From assembly GCA_002170775.2 (NCBI GenBank), contig NHIP02000007.1:1-45332 (forward strand): a stretch of DNA of 45,332 nucleotides, read 5' to 3'. Under the pieces are notes generated by a model. The model saw only the letters and a list, made by a program, of their open reading frames with translations. It did no database searches and was not told the origin of the DNA. Both the position numbers and the translations under genes were made by a program. Positions 29,093-39,020 of this stretch are shown here, one piece after another. Numbering within the stretch: the first letter of the stretch is position 1; each line of letters starts with the position of its first letter. Origin of the DNA: Euryarchaeota archaeon TMED192. Its GTDB lineage: Archaea > Thermoplasmatota > Poseidoniia > Poseidoniales > Thalassarchaeaceae.

Positions 29093-30129
29093 CGAACCAC
29101 GTGGCCTCTGACTCTGGTGACATCTTCTCGGCGGTCCTGATACTCGTCATCCCCGTGCTTCTCACCGTTCCTCTCAGGGTTCTCTGGTCATGGTGGATTG
29201 GCAACGAACCAGAGCACCTACACTACCGTGAACGCTTCACTTCAGTTATCGATTCGGGATTCCCGATCAAGAATTTCCGTCAAGAGTTGGATAGAACTGC
29301 CCGGCAGTATGATATCGATTTAGAACGGCAAACAAGAATCGAAACAGATATGCTACATCCTCTCGACATGAGACATTTTTTGCTTGTTCCCTCCTTGGTA
29401 GTGTGGCCAATATTGAGTATACCTGCAGGATTCGTCTTCCTTCCGCTTCTTCCGGTAACGAGATTTTTTGAATATGTCTTGATTGAGAAAAAGGTACTCT
29501 TACTTGTGTTGAGGATTGTCAAGAAAGCAACCGGTTGGGATGTGGTCTGGATAGATAGACCAGGAGACCCTACTCGCCCACCGGAACCGGTTATAGCTGC
29601 CATACATCGCCTCCCCATCACTGTCCTGTTAGGTGTATTCGCCTACCTTATTGTATCATACCTATCAGTCTCATTCAACCTCATCGCAGCTATTACAGTC
29701 GGAGTCTATGTCATCTTAGTGGCAGCGATATCCATCATAAGAGCTGCAACCAGTGGATCGCTTGTATTCATGGATGCCAGAAACCGTCGGATGATTCCAG
29801 CGGATAGTTTTGTCGAGCAACTAATCGGGCCATGGGTAGGAGTCGGACTTTTTTTCCTATTATCCAGACAAATCGCCCTATCATCCACAATTAGAACTGG
29901 GACTCTTTCCGACCCATCTTATTTTGCTATGACCGTGGTTCTGGTCTTGTACATAGCCACGTTAATCGGTATATCTCTTGAACTGTCATTCTTTAGAACT
30001 CGAGGTAGGGTAGTAGAGTCCGCTTTTGAGGAGCAGGTAGAGAACCAGATGGAACCTGATGAATATAGGTTTATACGCCATTTGGGGACATATCAATTAG
30101 TAGATTCAGAAAATCAGAATGCAGAATGA
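29089..30129 (+). CDS. hypothetical multi-pass membrane protein
   Basis: 346-aa ORF with several TM segments, 4-nt overlap with sod. Confidence 0.65.
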   Translation: MTNHVASDSGDIFSAVLILVIPVLLTVPLRVLWSWWIGNEPEHLHYRERFTSVIDSGFPIKNFRQELDRTARQYDIDLERQTRIETDMLHPLDMRHFLLVPSLVVWPILSIPAGFVFLPLLPVTRFFEYVLIEKKVLLLVLRIVKKATGWDVVWIDRPGDPTRPPEPVIAAIHRLPITVLLGVFAYLIVSYLSVSFNLIAAITVGVYVILVAAISIIRAATSGSLVFMDARNRRMIPADSFVEQLIGPWVGVGLFFLLSRQIALSSTIRTGTLSDPSYFAMTVVLVLYIATLIGISLELSFFRTRGRVVESAFEEQVENQMEPDEYRFIRHLGTYQLVDSENQNAE

Positions 30130-30962
30130 ACTGTCGATATCTCCACATCTAACCCCTTGTGATTCATCACTCCATCAACCACACCTTCATCGGCTATCGC
30201 GTGTGCAAATAAGTTCACAAAGGGTGTGAAAATTTTCAATTTACCGTATTCGGTGACCAAACGACCTTTTTCCAAGGGCTCCTCGGACCTTATTCTGACG
30301 AGCCTCTTTGTTACAGGGTTCCTAGAATCAAGCCTAGCGTGTATTTCTTGACCAGGATAGCATCCATTATCCAACTTAACGAAATCTGATAGACCAATCT
30401 CATGAGGCAGAAAATTCCCGCCAAGATGATATTCTGTTATCCCTCCTTGCTCCAGTGCAAATTGCAAGAACGAGAGATCTGAAGACTCTTCACCCCCCTC
30501 ATCTGATGAAATTCTGATTCTGAAATTGTTTTCAATCCCAATTTCATGAATCAAGATTCCATCAGGATGATCGGACTCGTCTACATCATGGAAGTATCTT
30601 GCTATCACAAGAGATGCGTCTCTAACTGAGCCCCCCTTTTTGCTTAGGTTCCTAGTTATTGAAGAAAGATACTCCGGTTTATCCTGAGATTGATGGAGCA
30701 AGATCAACCCCGCCTCATCATGAATGACATATGGAGCATCAATAGTTCTTCCAACAGGATTGCAGATAACGGCTCTGGATATCACTCCAGGCGGATTAGG
30801 GTCTATTTTCACGGTAGATAATGAAGAAAGTACTTCTTCCACACCATCTCCTTCGAGAAGGGTCGTGGGGCGCGAGTCTTCTAAATTCATAACATCAACC
30901 AAACGACTGGCCACAGCCGCAAGATCTGTCTGCATTAGGATTTGTAATCTGAAAACCGCCAC
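30114..30962 (-). CDS. ygfZ: YgfZ/GcvT-like folate-binding protein
   Basis: Signature LDNGCYPGQEIHARLDSRNPVTKRLV; true start may be 30935 or 30890. Confidence 0.82.
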   Translation of the reverse strand: MAVFRLQILMQTDLAAVASRLVDVMNLEDSRPTTLLEGDGVEEVLSSLSTVKIDPNPPGVISRAVICNPVGRTIDAPYVIHDEAGLILLHQSQDKPEYLSSITRNLSKKGGSVRDASLVIARYFHDVDESDHPDGILIHEIGIENNFRIRISSDEGGEESSDLSFLQFALEQGGITEYHLGGNFLPHEIGLSDFVKLDNGCYPGQEIHARLDSRNPVTKRLVRIRSEEPLEKGRLVTEYGKLKIFTPFVNLFAHAIADEGVVDGVMNHKGLDVEISTVHSAF

Positions 30963-31332
30963 CCATCAGTGTGTCCTTGTAATCTAGTACAATCCCGTTA
31001 AGGAGATCGGAATCTCTATCATGTATCATGATAGATCTTTCACCGACAGATATCGATTGATATCCCTCTTCAACCGGCCTATCTACTATTTTCATGTCAT
31101 ACAAGTAGCCCGAGCATCCGCCGGACTCTGCAGATATCACGAGTACGGACCCGTCTCCATCGTCGGACATGGATTTCTCTATGGCTAACTTTGCAGAATC
31201 AGTGACTTCTATTTTCACTTCGACGATCTCGACTTCCACAGCCATCGGCAGTCCAAGTCCGCCTGCGCCTATCAGCCCCATGTATTCCAGTCGGTCTGTT
31301 GATATTTGAACCCGTTCAGGGATATCTCCCAT
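30895..31332 (-). CDS. HesB/IscA family iron-sulfur cluster assembly protein
   Basis: VLVISAESGGCSGYLYDMKI ... FQITNPNADRSCGCGQSFG; true start may be 31245 (MAVEVEIVEV). Confidence 0.9.
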   Translation of the reverse strand: MGDIPERVQISTDRLEYMGLIGAGGLGLPMAVEVEIVEVKIEVTDSAKLAIEKSMSDDGDGSVLVISAESGGCSGYLYDMKIVDRPVEEGYQSISVGERSIMIHDRDSDLLNGIVLDYKDTLMGGGFQITNPNADRSCGCGQSFG

Positions 31333-32128
31333 GAAAGGTCATGATCGACACGATAACGAGAAATGGGTTGACGTAGAATCCAGATATCTGACCTTGATTG
31401 AGGATGTAGAATTTGACTATAAGGCCCCTCTAGAAGAACCATTGAGGATATCGATTACACACCTAGGAAAAACCAATGAACTTGGAATTTTTATGAGGTC
31501 TCCGGGCAGTGACTTGAATCTAATTAGAGGGCTAATCTACAATGAAGGTATAATTTCAGACCTTGACTCTATAGAAAATGTGACTCTTCAAGACGATTTA
31601 GCAAACATTGCCCTTACAGATGATTCCCCCTACGAGCCTTCCGAACACAATAGGAGCATCATGGTGACGGGATCATGCGGACTTTGTGGACGTGCTAATT
31701 TACATGACCATCAACTAGTCTCTTCTAACGATATATTCTCACAAAAACAGATTCATGATATGCATGCCATCGCGATGCAACAACAGCGTATCTTCAAGCA
31801 AACTGGAGGTACTCACGGTGCTGCTGCCTTCAACTCAAAAGGAAATATTATCGGGTGCGAGGAAGATGTAGGTCGGCACAATGCTATGGATAAGCTAACA
31901 GGATACTTGCTGAGTGAGTCGCTTGCGCCCTCAGTATGTACTCTATCTGGTCGAATTTCTTATGAATTGGTACAGAAGGCTATCAGAAGTGGATACTGTA
32001 TTCTATCGGCCGTTGGCTCGGCAACCACTTTGGCCATACAGTTAGCTAGAGAGTATGATCTCACCCTCATCTCATTTGTAAGGGGTGATAGGATGACAGT
32101 TCTGTCCGCCCCTAGACGGATAAAATAA
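31331..32128 (+). CDS. fdhD: formate dehydrogenase accessory sulfurtransferase FdhD
   Basis: SCGLCGRANL, GGTHGAAAF, EDVGRHNAMDKLTGYLL, SGRISYELVQKAIRSG. Confidence 0.93.
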   Translation: MKGHDRHDNEKWVDVESRYLTLIEDVEFDYKAPLEEPLRISITHLGKTNELGIFMRSPGSDLNLIRGLIYNEGIISDLDSIENVTLQDDLANIALTDDSPYEPSEHNRSIMVTGSCGLCGRANLHDHQLVSSNDIFSQKQIHDMHAIAMQQQRIFKQTGGTHGAAAFNSKGNIIGCEEDVGRHNAMDKLTGYLLSESLAPSVCTLSGRISYELVQKAIRSGYCILSAVGSATTLAIQLAREYDLTLISFVRGDRMTVLSAPRRIK

Positions 32129-32192
32129 GTGACTGTAATGCGATTGAGACAATTGAATCTTCAGACATGCATATACCCGTGTAACCACACAC

Positions 32193-34487
32193 ATGGTCAT
32201 GGGCAGAGGCGCTTCGAGAACTGGCCCCACTAATTCTCAACGGCCAACTCTGAGTTCTGTCAAAGAAGTCGCTGCGGGACTCCCTGCTGTAGTATCGGCT
32301 TGGAAGCACGGCATAGCGAAGATGGGCCCACTGGAATCTGCCAAAACCCTCAGTAGAGCGAATCAACACTCGGGATTCGATTGCCCGGGGTGCGCATGGC
32401 CCGATCCGGCGGAACCGTCTCCGTTTGAGTATTGCGAAAATGGTGCGAAAGCTATAGCTGATGAAGCGACTGACAAGGTGATACAAGACTCATTCTGGAA
32501 GGAGAATAGCGTTTTATCGCTGGCTAGAAAATCCGACATATGGTTGAATGCACAGGGCAGGCTCTCCAGACCACTAATCATGGAAAGGGACTCGAACCAC
32601 TACAAACCCATAGACTGGGACAGGGCCTTCGGCATTATCGGGGCAGCACTCTTCAATCTTGAAAATGAAGATGATGCATATTTCTATACCTCAGGAAGAG
32701 CTTCTAATGAGGCTGCATTTCTTTGGCAATTGCTTGCAAGACAACATGGTACCAATAATCTTCCAGACTGTTCGAATATGTGCCATGAAAGCTCAGGGGT
32801 GGCATTGGGGGAATCGATAGGCATTGGGAAGGGGACTGTGAGGCTTGAGGACTTCGACCACTCCGACCTAATAGTGGTCGTGGGACAAAATCCTGGCACT
32901 AATCATCCTAGAATGCTCTCAGCCCTAAGTTCTGCTAAGAGATCAGGCTCATCAGTATTGAGTATTAATCCAATTAAAGAGACTGGTATGCGAGGTTTTC
33001 GGCATCCACAGAACCCCATCGATATGCTAGGCTCAGGGGTAAAAATAGCAGATGATCATGTCGATATTAGAATCAATGGAGATATGGCTCTATTCAGGGC
33101 TATAGGTTCTGTGATGGTAGAAAATGGATGGGTAGACAAGTCATTTATCGATTCCAGTACCAGCGGATACGACTCCTATGCTAAAGCCACCAAGAAAATA
33201 AATTGGGAGGAGATCGAAAAGGCAACAGGTCAATCCGAAACCAGAATAAGGGACATAGCTAAAATTTTCTCTAAATCTAGGAGTACCATCATTTGTTGGG
33301 CTATGGGCATAACTCAGCACAGAAATTCTGTGGATACCATACGTGAGATCGTTAACGTCCTTTTATTGGGCGGCCATATAGGCAGGCCAGGAGCAGGGGT
33401 GTGCCCGGTGAGGGGCCACTCTAATGTTCAGGGGGATAGAACTGTTGGAATCACTCATGCACCATCGGCAAAATTTCTAGCAGCCATAGAGAAAACATAC
33501 GGAATTCGGCCTGTGGAGGGACATGGTGCCGACGCAGTACACACTGTTGAGAGAATGAGGGAAAGAGGTGGTGTTTTCCTCTCCCTCGGAGGGAATTTCC
33601 TTTCTGCGATGTCCGATACAGAACGTACCGCGGAGGCCCTAGAAGCGTGTAGTTTGACAGTCCAGATATCCACTAAATTAAATCGCAGCCATCTGATAAC
33701 TGGTGAAACTTCCATAATACTCCCGTGCCTTGGGAGAACAGACGAACAAGTCACATCAAACGGTCAACAGATTCTTTCTGTAGAAAATTCGATGGGGGTG
33801 GTACATATGTCAAAAGGCAACAAAAAGAGGCCTTCTATGTCAATGCGGTCAGAGCCCACGATAATAGCTGGGATAGCCCACAAGCGTCAGGATATGGCTG
33901 GTGGGGCTATCAAATGGTTAGATTTGGGTTCGGACTTTTCGTTAATCAGAGAAGGAATCGAGGCCACAGTTCCTGGGTTTGAGGCATATAATTCCCGAAT
34001 TCTTCGTCCATCAGGGTTCGAATTGCCCAATCCGCCAAGGGATAACAAAACCTTCAGAACACCATCAGGAAGAGCTGAGTTTTCATCAGCGGGAATATCA
34101 TCATTCACTCCTGACGATGGTGCTTATACAATGATGACCATAAGATCCCATGATCAATTCAATACCACGATATATACTGATAACGACCGATACAGGGGTA
34201 TTTCCGGCTCACGAAGAATAGTCCTTATGTCGAGAGAGGATATACAGGAAAGAGGCTTTAGAACAGGACAAACGGTAGTTATTTCTACAACAGGAGTGAG
34301 CAGGAGGATGGAATCTGGGGAATGGTCCATAGTTCCTTATGAAATTCCCAAGGGCTGTGTAGCAACATACTTCCCGGAATCTAACCATTTGATTCCAATC
34401 GAGTCATATGCTGAAGGGAGCTTCACCCCTACGTCCAAATCGGTTTCAGTGATAATTAACGGCCAGCCGCCTTTTTTAGAGCCTTGA
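32193..34487 (+). CDS. ydeP: FdhF/YdeP-family molybdopterin oxidoreductase
   Basis: FDCPGCAWPDPAEPSPFEYCENGAKAIADEAT, LPDCSNMCHESSGVALGESIGIGKGTV, NPGTNHPRML, GHIGRPGAGVCPVRGHSNVQGDRTVGI. Confidence 0.92.
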   Translation: MVMGRGASRTGPTNSQRPTLSSVKEVAAGLPAVVSAWKHGIAKMGPLESAKTLSRANQHSGFDCPGCAWPDPAEPSPFEYCENGAKAIADEATDKVIQDSFWKENSVLSLARKSDIWLNAQGRLSRPLIMERDSNHYKPIDWDRAFGIIGAALFNLENEDDAYFYTSGRASNEAAFLWQLLARQHGTNNLPDCSNMCHESSGVALGESIGIGKGTVRLEDFDHSDLIVVVGQNPGTNHPRMLSALSSAKRSGSSVLSINPIKETGMRGFRHPQNPIDMLGSGVKIADDHVDIRINGDMALFRAIGSVMVENGWVDKSFIDSSTSGYDSYAKATKKINWEEIEKATGQSETRIRDIAKIFSKSRSTIICWAMGITQHRNSVDTIREIVNVLLLGGHIGRPGAGVCPVRGHSNVQGDRTVGITHAPSAKFLAAIEKTYGIRPVEGHGADAVHTVERMRERGGVFLSLGGNFLSAMSDTERTAEALEACSLTVQISTKLNRSHLITGETSIILPCLGRTDEQVTSNGQQILSVENSMGVVHMSKGNKKRPSMSMRSEPTIIAGIAHKRQDMAGGAIKWLDLGSDFSLIREGIEATVPGFEAYNSRILRPSGFELPNPPRDNKTFRTPSGRAEFSSAGISSFTPDDGAYTMMTIRSHDQFNTTIYTDNDRYRGISGSRRIVLMSREDIQERGFRTGQTVVISTTGVSRRMESGEWSIVPYEIPKGCVATYFPESNHLIPIESYAEGSFTPTSKSVSVIINGQPPFLEP

Positions 34488-35565
34488 CCTGTTTTATGAG
34501 CGCCTTCACCGTCTTCTTGTGAGCACGATCCTGATTCATTTCAGAGGACTGTTTGAGGCATGTTAAGGCATCATCAAACCTCCCTACATGTGTGTAGGCG
34601 TTGCCCATATTGAATATCGCCGCATATCCCAGTGCTTCCGGTTTAGCCTCATAGGTTTGGACATAGGCAGCTATCGCCTCTTCGTGCCTGTTAAGTGCCG
34701 AATAAGCATCTGCAATCCCTATCTTAGCTCTTATCCGGAGATCCTCAGTTCCTTCTGCCCTAGTGTACAATGTCTTCTCAAAGCAACCAAGAGCCTCTAA
34801 CGGCTTCCCGTCATGAAGCAGGACTAACCCTTTGTTGTACCATTCTATGCCTTCGTTCACCGTTTCCGCTCTTGTTGGCTCATTGGGTTGCTTAGATTCT
34901 ACACTTCTAGCCAAGGCCTCCAAATCGACTCTTGATGCTGCCTCTATCGCTTCTGGAGTGGACGAGGCTCTGAGTCTAGCCTTATTGGCCCGATTACTGT
35001 AACCTAGGGCCTCGAGGCTTTCCGCTAGTCCGTTCCACCTTCCTGGAGATTCTGCTATCTTGATGAGGCGAGTCCATGCTTCTATCGCTCCGTTGTAATC
35101 TCCTGTGGACATCAGCATTATTGCTTCACTATCTAACGAATAGTCTCGGGAAAGTACACCATTGGATGATTCTTCTTCTATTACAGGATTATCTCCGGTA
35201 ATATCGATAGATGCCGTCTCGATGGGCGATTCTTGATTTTCAAATTGATCCGTTACATCATCTCTCAATGAGTCTGACGAATCTAGATCGTGTGCATAAT
35301 CTACATCGTCGACCTTCTCGGGAAGGTCCTCATATTCATCATCCTCTACTAGATTACTAGTTTCGATCAAACCCTTCCCATAAGTAATGGACTCTTCTCC
35401 TTGTTCCTCGAACCCAAGTTTCGTCAAACCATGACCGATCATTAGCCAAGCATGCCCATTCGAGGCTAGATCTCCTTGCACTCTATCCCTAAGTTCATTG
35501 ACGACTCTGGCCGGCTCCTCTTCGAGAAGATTTTCCAATTCCGTATGGCCATCGAAGGGTTCCAT
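34456..35565 (-). CDS. TPR-repeat protein
   Basis: NEGIEWYNKGLVLLHDGKPLEALGCFEKTLY, ADAYSALNRHEEAIAAYVQTYEAKPEAL, GNAYTHVGRFDDALTCLKQSSE. Confidence 0.85.
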   Translation of the reverse strand: MEPFDGHTELENLLEEEPARVVNELRDRVQGDLASNGHAWLMIGHGLTKLGFEEQGEESITYGKGLIETSNLVEDDEYEDLPEKVDDVDYAHDLDSSDSLRDDVTDQFENQESPIETASIDITGDNPVIEEESSNGVLSRDYSLDSEAIMLMSTGDYNGAIEAWTRLIKIAESPGRWNGLAESLEALGYSNRANKARLRASSTPEAIEAASRVDLEALARSVESKQPNEPTRAETVNEGIEWYNKGLVLLHDGKPLEALGCFEKTLYTRAEGTEDLRIRAKIGIADAYSALNRHEEAIAAYVQTYEAKPEALGYAAIFNMGNAYTHVGRFDDALTCLKQSSEMNQDRAHKKTVKALIKQVKALKKAAGR

Positions 35566-35647
35566 GGTGCCATTCCAACGGGCCTACTATTTTGAAGGAT
35601 GTCTTCTTCTGCGCAACTACAATATTGACCATAGTGTTCGCATAGAC

Positions 35648-36178
35648 ATGGGTGTATTGGTAATATCCGGCGGGTATGGTCTAGACGGATCCACAGGCAT
35701 TGTCGCTCGAGCAATAGTAGCTAGATTAAATTCCAAAGGTTTGGATTGTAGTGTATTCCGAAACGACATGGTAACTCTCCCCTTAGTAGGCTCTCCAGGG
35801 TGTTGGGAATCAAAATCGGTATCCGAATACCGCAGCATGGCCGAATCTTCAGAAGGCTTCGTTCTGTTAACTCCAGAATATCATGGAACTATGAGCAGCA
35901 CAATGAAATTACAGTTGGACTGGTTGGGCAAAGATCAGGTCGGAGGGAAGCCATTCGGGCTGGTCAGCATGCTTGGTGGAGTTTCCAACACTTCCTCGCT
36001 CAATCATATGCGTCATGTTGTGAGGTGGCTTGGGGGATGGTGCACACCCGAGCAAGTTGCTATCCCGAGTGGCAGATCTCACCTTTCGGACGACGACCTC
36101 GTTGACCGAGATCTTTCAGAACGCCTCGATGGTGTTTTAGAATCATTAATCCACACGATGGGGATACTCAGGAACTAG
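35648..36178 (+). CDS. NAD(P)H-dependent FMN reductase / flavodoxin-like
   Basis: MGVLVISGGYGLDGSTGIVARAI, LLTPEYHGTMSSTMKLQLDWLG; start at 35648 rather than ORF-track 35498. Confidence 0.85.
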   Translation: MGVLVISGGYGLDGSTGIVARAIVARLNSKGLDCSVFRNDMVTLPLVGSPGCWESKSVSEYRSMAESSEGFVLLTPEYHGTMSSTMKLQLDWLGKDQVGGKPFGLVSMLGGVSNTSSLNHMRHVVRWLGGWCTPEQVAIPSGRSHLSDDDLVDRDLSERLDGVLESLIHTMGILRN

Positions 36179-36981
36179 TCTAGTGGAGGCGGATTTTCAA
36201 CTCTGAGTCTATCTTCTCTTTTCTGCCTAGCGACACTAGAGAAGTAGGCTATCATGGGGACTACGATCATCATAGTAAAACACCCAATCAAAGATGCTAA
36301 CCCGTAGAGCGTTTCTGTGACTGGGTCCAGCTTAAACTCTTCAACGCTAATCAACTCGTGCGTAACCACATGTATCTCGGGTGCATCCGAAAGGTTGACG
36401 ACTTCCCCAGATTTTCTAACTTCTACGGACCACGTAGTAATCCCCTCAGCTTGGGATACCCGATCACTTGCTATCTCTAATGCACTATCATAATCCTCGG
36501 CTTCGACATATCCTACCCCACCCAGGGGAAGATCGATAGCGACGATCGATTTGAATTCAATCATTCCATCTGTCACGATTGACTCATGTGAGAAATCTAA
36601 TTCACAAGACTCTACAATTAACTCAAAATCCTCATTGATATCTTTGCAAGTGAACATCCGGCCATCATTATCTGCGCCCAAAGACTCACTTGTGTAGAAT
36701 GGAATGGAACTTGAGGACACAATCATTTCAGACCCTTCTGGAAGGTTTTCCATCGAGATGTTCAACCACGATATTGCAGTAGTCGTAGTGACGTACCATT
36801 TTCCATCGTCATCTAATTCTATGGTTTCGAGAACTGCTTCTTCATTCGTTGTCTCAAATCGATAATACTCACTATCAAGCGTGTTTGAATAGACCGCATA
36901 TCCGAGGAGGAGAATAAGGGTCATACCCAGACCAATCATGGTTCTAAGCATGTTCGGATTCCTCGAGAGGGTTTTCTTCAT
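36175..36981 (-). CDS. hypothetical membrane protein
   Basis: N- and C-terminal TM helices flanking an acidic ectodomain. Confidence 0.6.
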   Translation of the reverse strand: MKKTLSRNPNMLRTMIGLGMTLILLLGYAVYSNTLDSEYYRFETTNEEAVLETIELDDDGKWYVTTTTAISWLNISMENLPEGSEMIVSSSSIPFYTSESLGADNDGRMFTCKDINEDFELIVESCELDFSHESIVTDGMIEFKSIVAIDLPLGGVGYVEAEDYDSALEIASDRVSQAEGITTWSVEVRKSGEVVNLSDAPEIHVVTHELISVEEFKLDPVTETLYGLASLIGCFTMMIVVPMIAYFSSVARQKREDRLRVENPPPLD

Positions 36982-37070
36982 CAGTACTCTCTGTCCACAA
37001 CCTGTTTTGAAACCTCGTTATTGATTAGGCGCTCGCTGCGCTGTCTGACGATTATGGGATGTCATCACGG

Positions 37071-37077
37071 TTATATA
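37071..37077 (+). promoter_or_regulatory. candidate TATA box for the ribosomal protein operon
   Basis: TTATATA about 35 nt upstream of the S19e ATG at 37112. Confidence 0.45.
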
Positions 37078-37111
37078 CGGACGGAAGGTCGGCGGATTGC
37101 CCGGTGTAGAC

Positions 37112-37582
37112 ATGACCACTGTACATGACATCCCTGCTGATCTAATGATCGAGGCTCTGTCGAGCCGACTTGTGGATGATAATACTGTGGATGCGCCAGA
37201 ATGGAGCCGCTTCGTTAAGACCGGAATACACAGGGAAAGAATACCCGTCCAAGAAAACTGGTGGAGCATAAGGAGCGCCGCAGTACTTCGTAAAGTGGTA
37301 ATGAAGGGCCCGATAGGTGTGAATAGGCTCGCTCATGAGTTCGGGGGCCCAAAGGATCGCGGAGTCAAGCCGAATGCCGCAGCATCCGGATCAAGAAAAA
37401 TCATTAGAACTATACTTCAACAGTTAGAGAAGGGGGGCCTCATAGAGCCTAGAACTACGCCTGGCGGCAACGTTAACCTTGGCAAAGTGATTACATCTAA
37501 AGGACAATCATATGTCGATTCTGTGGCCCACGAAGCAAGAGGGGCCGCTGAAACAAGATATCCGGAGCTCTCTAGATACTGA
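37112..37582 (+). CDS. rps19e: ribosomal protein S19e
   Basis: MTTVHDIPADLMIEALSSRL, WSIRSAAVLRKVVMKGPIGVNRLAHEFGG; ATG at 37112 (37097 is TTG). Confidence 0.93.
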   Translation: MTTVHDIPADLMIEALSSRLVDDNTVDAPEWSRFVKTGIHRERIPVQENWWSIRSAAVLRKVVMKGPIGVNRLAHEFGGPKDRGVKPNAAASGSRKIIRTILQQLEKGGLIEPRTTPGGNVNLGKVITSKGQSYVDSVAHEARGAAETRYPELSRY

Positions 37583-37591
37583 GGTGAACAT

Positions 37592-37747
37592 ATGGCAAGA
37601 CACAAGCCCTATGCAAAGAAGAAGCGCCTGATCAAGGTAACCAATCAGAACCGTCGCGTTCCCGTGTGGGTAATGATGAGGACCGCGCGGAAGGTAACTA
37701 CTCACCCAAAGCGTCACATGTGGCGCAGATCTAAACTGCAGAGGTGA
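37592..37747 (+). CDS. rpl39e: ribosomal protein L39e (not in the supplied ORF track)
   Basis: Translated by eye: [51 protein letters not shown]. Confidence 0.95.
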   Translation: MARHKPYAKKKRLIKVTNQNRRVPVWVMMRTARKVTTHPKRHMWRRSKLQR

Positions 37748-38016
37748 ATACTATGTCCGAAGTTAGAGAAATGGTAATTCCACTCAGGGCTGCTTGGAAG
37801 GTCCCAAGAACCCGTAGGGCCAATCGCGCCATGGCAGAGATAAGAAAACACGTACAACGACACATGAAGGTGTCCGAAGATGAGAAAATTTGGATAGATG
37901 AGGATGTCAATCATGCCGTTTGGGCTCGTGGAATGCAGAAGCCCCCTAGGAAGATTCGGGTTGTTTGCACTAGGGAAGAAGGATTCCCAATTGAAGTGAA
38001 GCTAATGGAGGATTGA
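37744..38016 (+). CDS. rpl31e: ribosomal protein L31e
   Basis: [64 protein letters not shown]. Confidence 0.95.
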   Translation: MNTMSEVREMVIPLRAAWKVPRTRRANRAMAEIRKHVQRHMKVSEDEKIWIDEDVNHAVWARGMQKPPRKIRVVCTREEGFPIEVKLMED

Positions 38017-38017
38017 A

Positions 38018-38209
38018 ATGGGGAATATTAGACCATCATTCATCAAGATAAGGGCTCTAAGGCTCATAGAGAGGTACCCTGATCAATTTACAGCGGATTT
38101 TGACGAGAATAAGGGTCTTGTGGAGCGCTTCACGGATGTCGATAATAAGAAGATGCGAAATTGGATAGCGGGCTATATCACCAGGTACAAACAGCGCAGA
38201 GTCGACTGA
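38018..38209 (+). CDS. rps17e: ribosomal protein S17e
   Basis: [56 protein letters not shown]. Confidence 0.92.
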   Translation: MGNIRPSFIKIRALRLIERYPDQFTADFDENKGLVERFTDVDNKKMRNWIAGYITRYKQRRVD

Positions 38210-38252
38210 TTTAACACGCATCCTTCATGCCGTATGGTGGCGGGCTTGATCT

Positions 38253-39020
38253 ATGGGCAGTCGTAGCTTCGAGTCAACTCCGGAGTGGGCAGATCAACTT
38301 TGCATCATTCTCGTCAGGCCATATCATGAAGGGAACATAGGTGCTGTTGCTCGGTGTATGATGAATTTCGGTATCACTGACCTCCGAATAGTTGGAAGAG
38401 ATGAAGAATTTACAGAGATTGCAAGGAAGAGGGCCAAACACGCTAATTCGATATTGGAAGAAACCTCCTTTCACGATGACCTGAAATCTTCAACATCGGA
38501 TCTTTCGCTTGTGATAGGGACCTCCGGAAAGAGGGAACTCGGCGATAAGACACAACACAGGCACTTCCTTCTCCCGGAAGAAATGCCAAGCAGGGTAAAG
38601 GAAGATACTGGAAAGATAGGCATAGTATTCGGTCCGGAGGGAAAAGGGTTGTTGAATCATGAATTAAGGGAATGCGAAATTCTAGTTACGATACCCACTT
38701 GGGAGGGTTACCCGATAATGAATCTCAGTCACGCTGTAGCCGTGATATGCTATTCATGGTTCATAAATTCGGAGTCGGGGGGAAGCTACGAGGGCTTGAG
38801 GGTCATATCCCCAGGTCTTAGAAGAAGATTTAGGGAAGAGGTTGGTAGGCTTTCGCAGCTAGCACCTACCCAGAATCATAGAAGGAAGAGCATAGAGGAC
38901 ACTCTGATAAGAGTCATAATGAGAGGTCTTCCTAAAGAAGAAGAGATATCTAGAATACTTTCTGTCATCACGTCTGCCGCTGACGCTTTTGAGGAAGGTA
39001 CCCCGCATGAATCTGAGTAA
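38253..39020 (+). CDS. SpoU/TrmH-family RNA methyltransferase, TrmJ-like
   Basis: IILVRPYHEGNIGAVARCMMNFGITDLRIV, IGIVFGPEGKGLLNHELRECEILVTIPTWEGYPIMNLSHAVAVI. Confidence 0.92.
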   Translation: MGSRSFESTPEWADQLCIILVRPYHEGNIGAVARCMMNFGITDLRIVGRDEEFTEIARKRAKHANSILEETSFHDDLKSSTSDLSLVIGTSGKRELGDKTQHRHFLLPEEMPSRVKEDTGKIGIVFGPEGKGLLNHELRECEILVTIPTWEGYPIMNLSHAVAVICYSWFINSESGGSYEGLRVISPGLRRRFREEVGRLSQLAPTQNHRRKSIEDTLIRVIMRGLPKEEEISRILSVITSAADAFEEGTPHESE

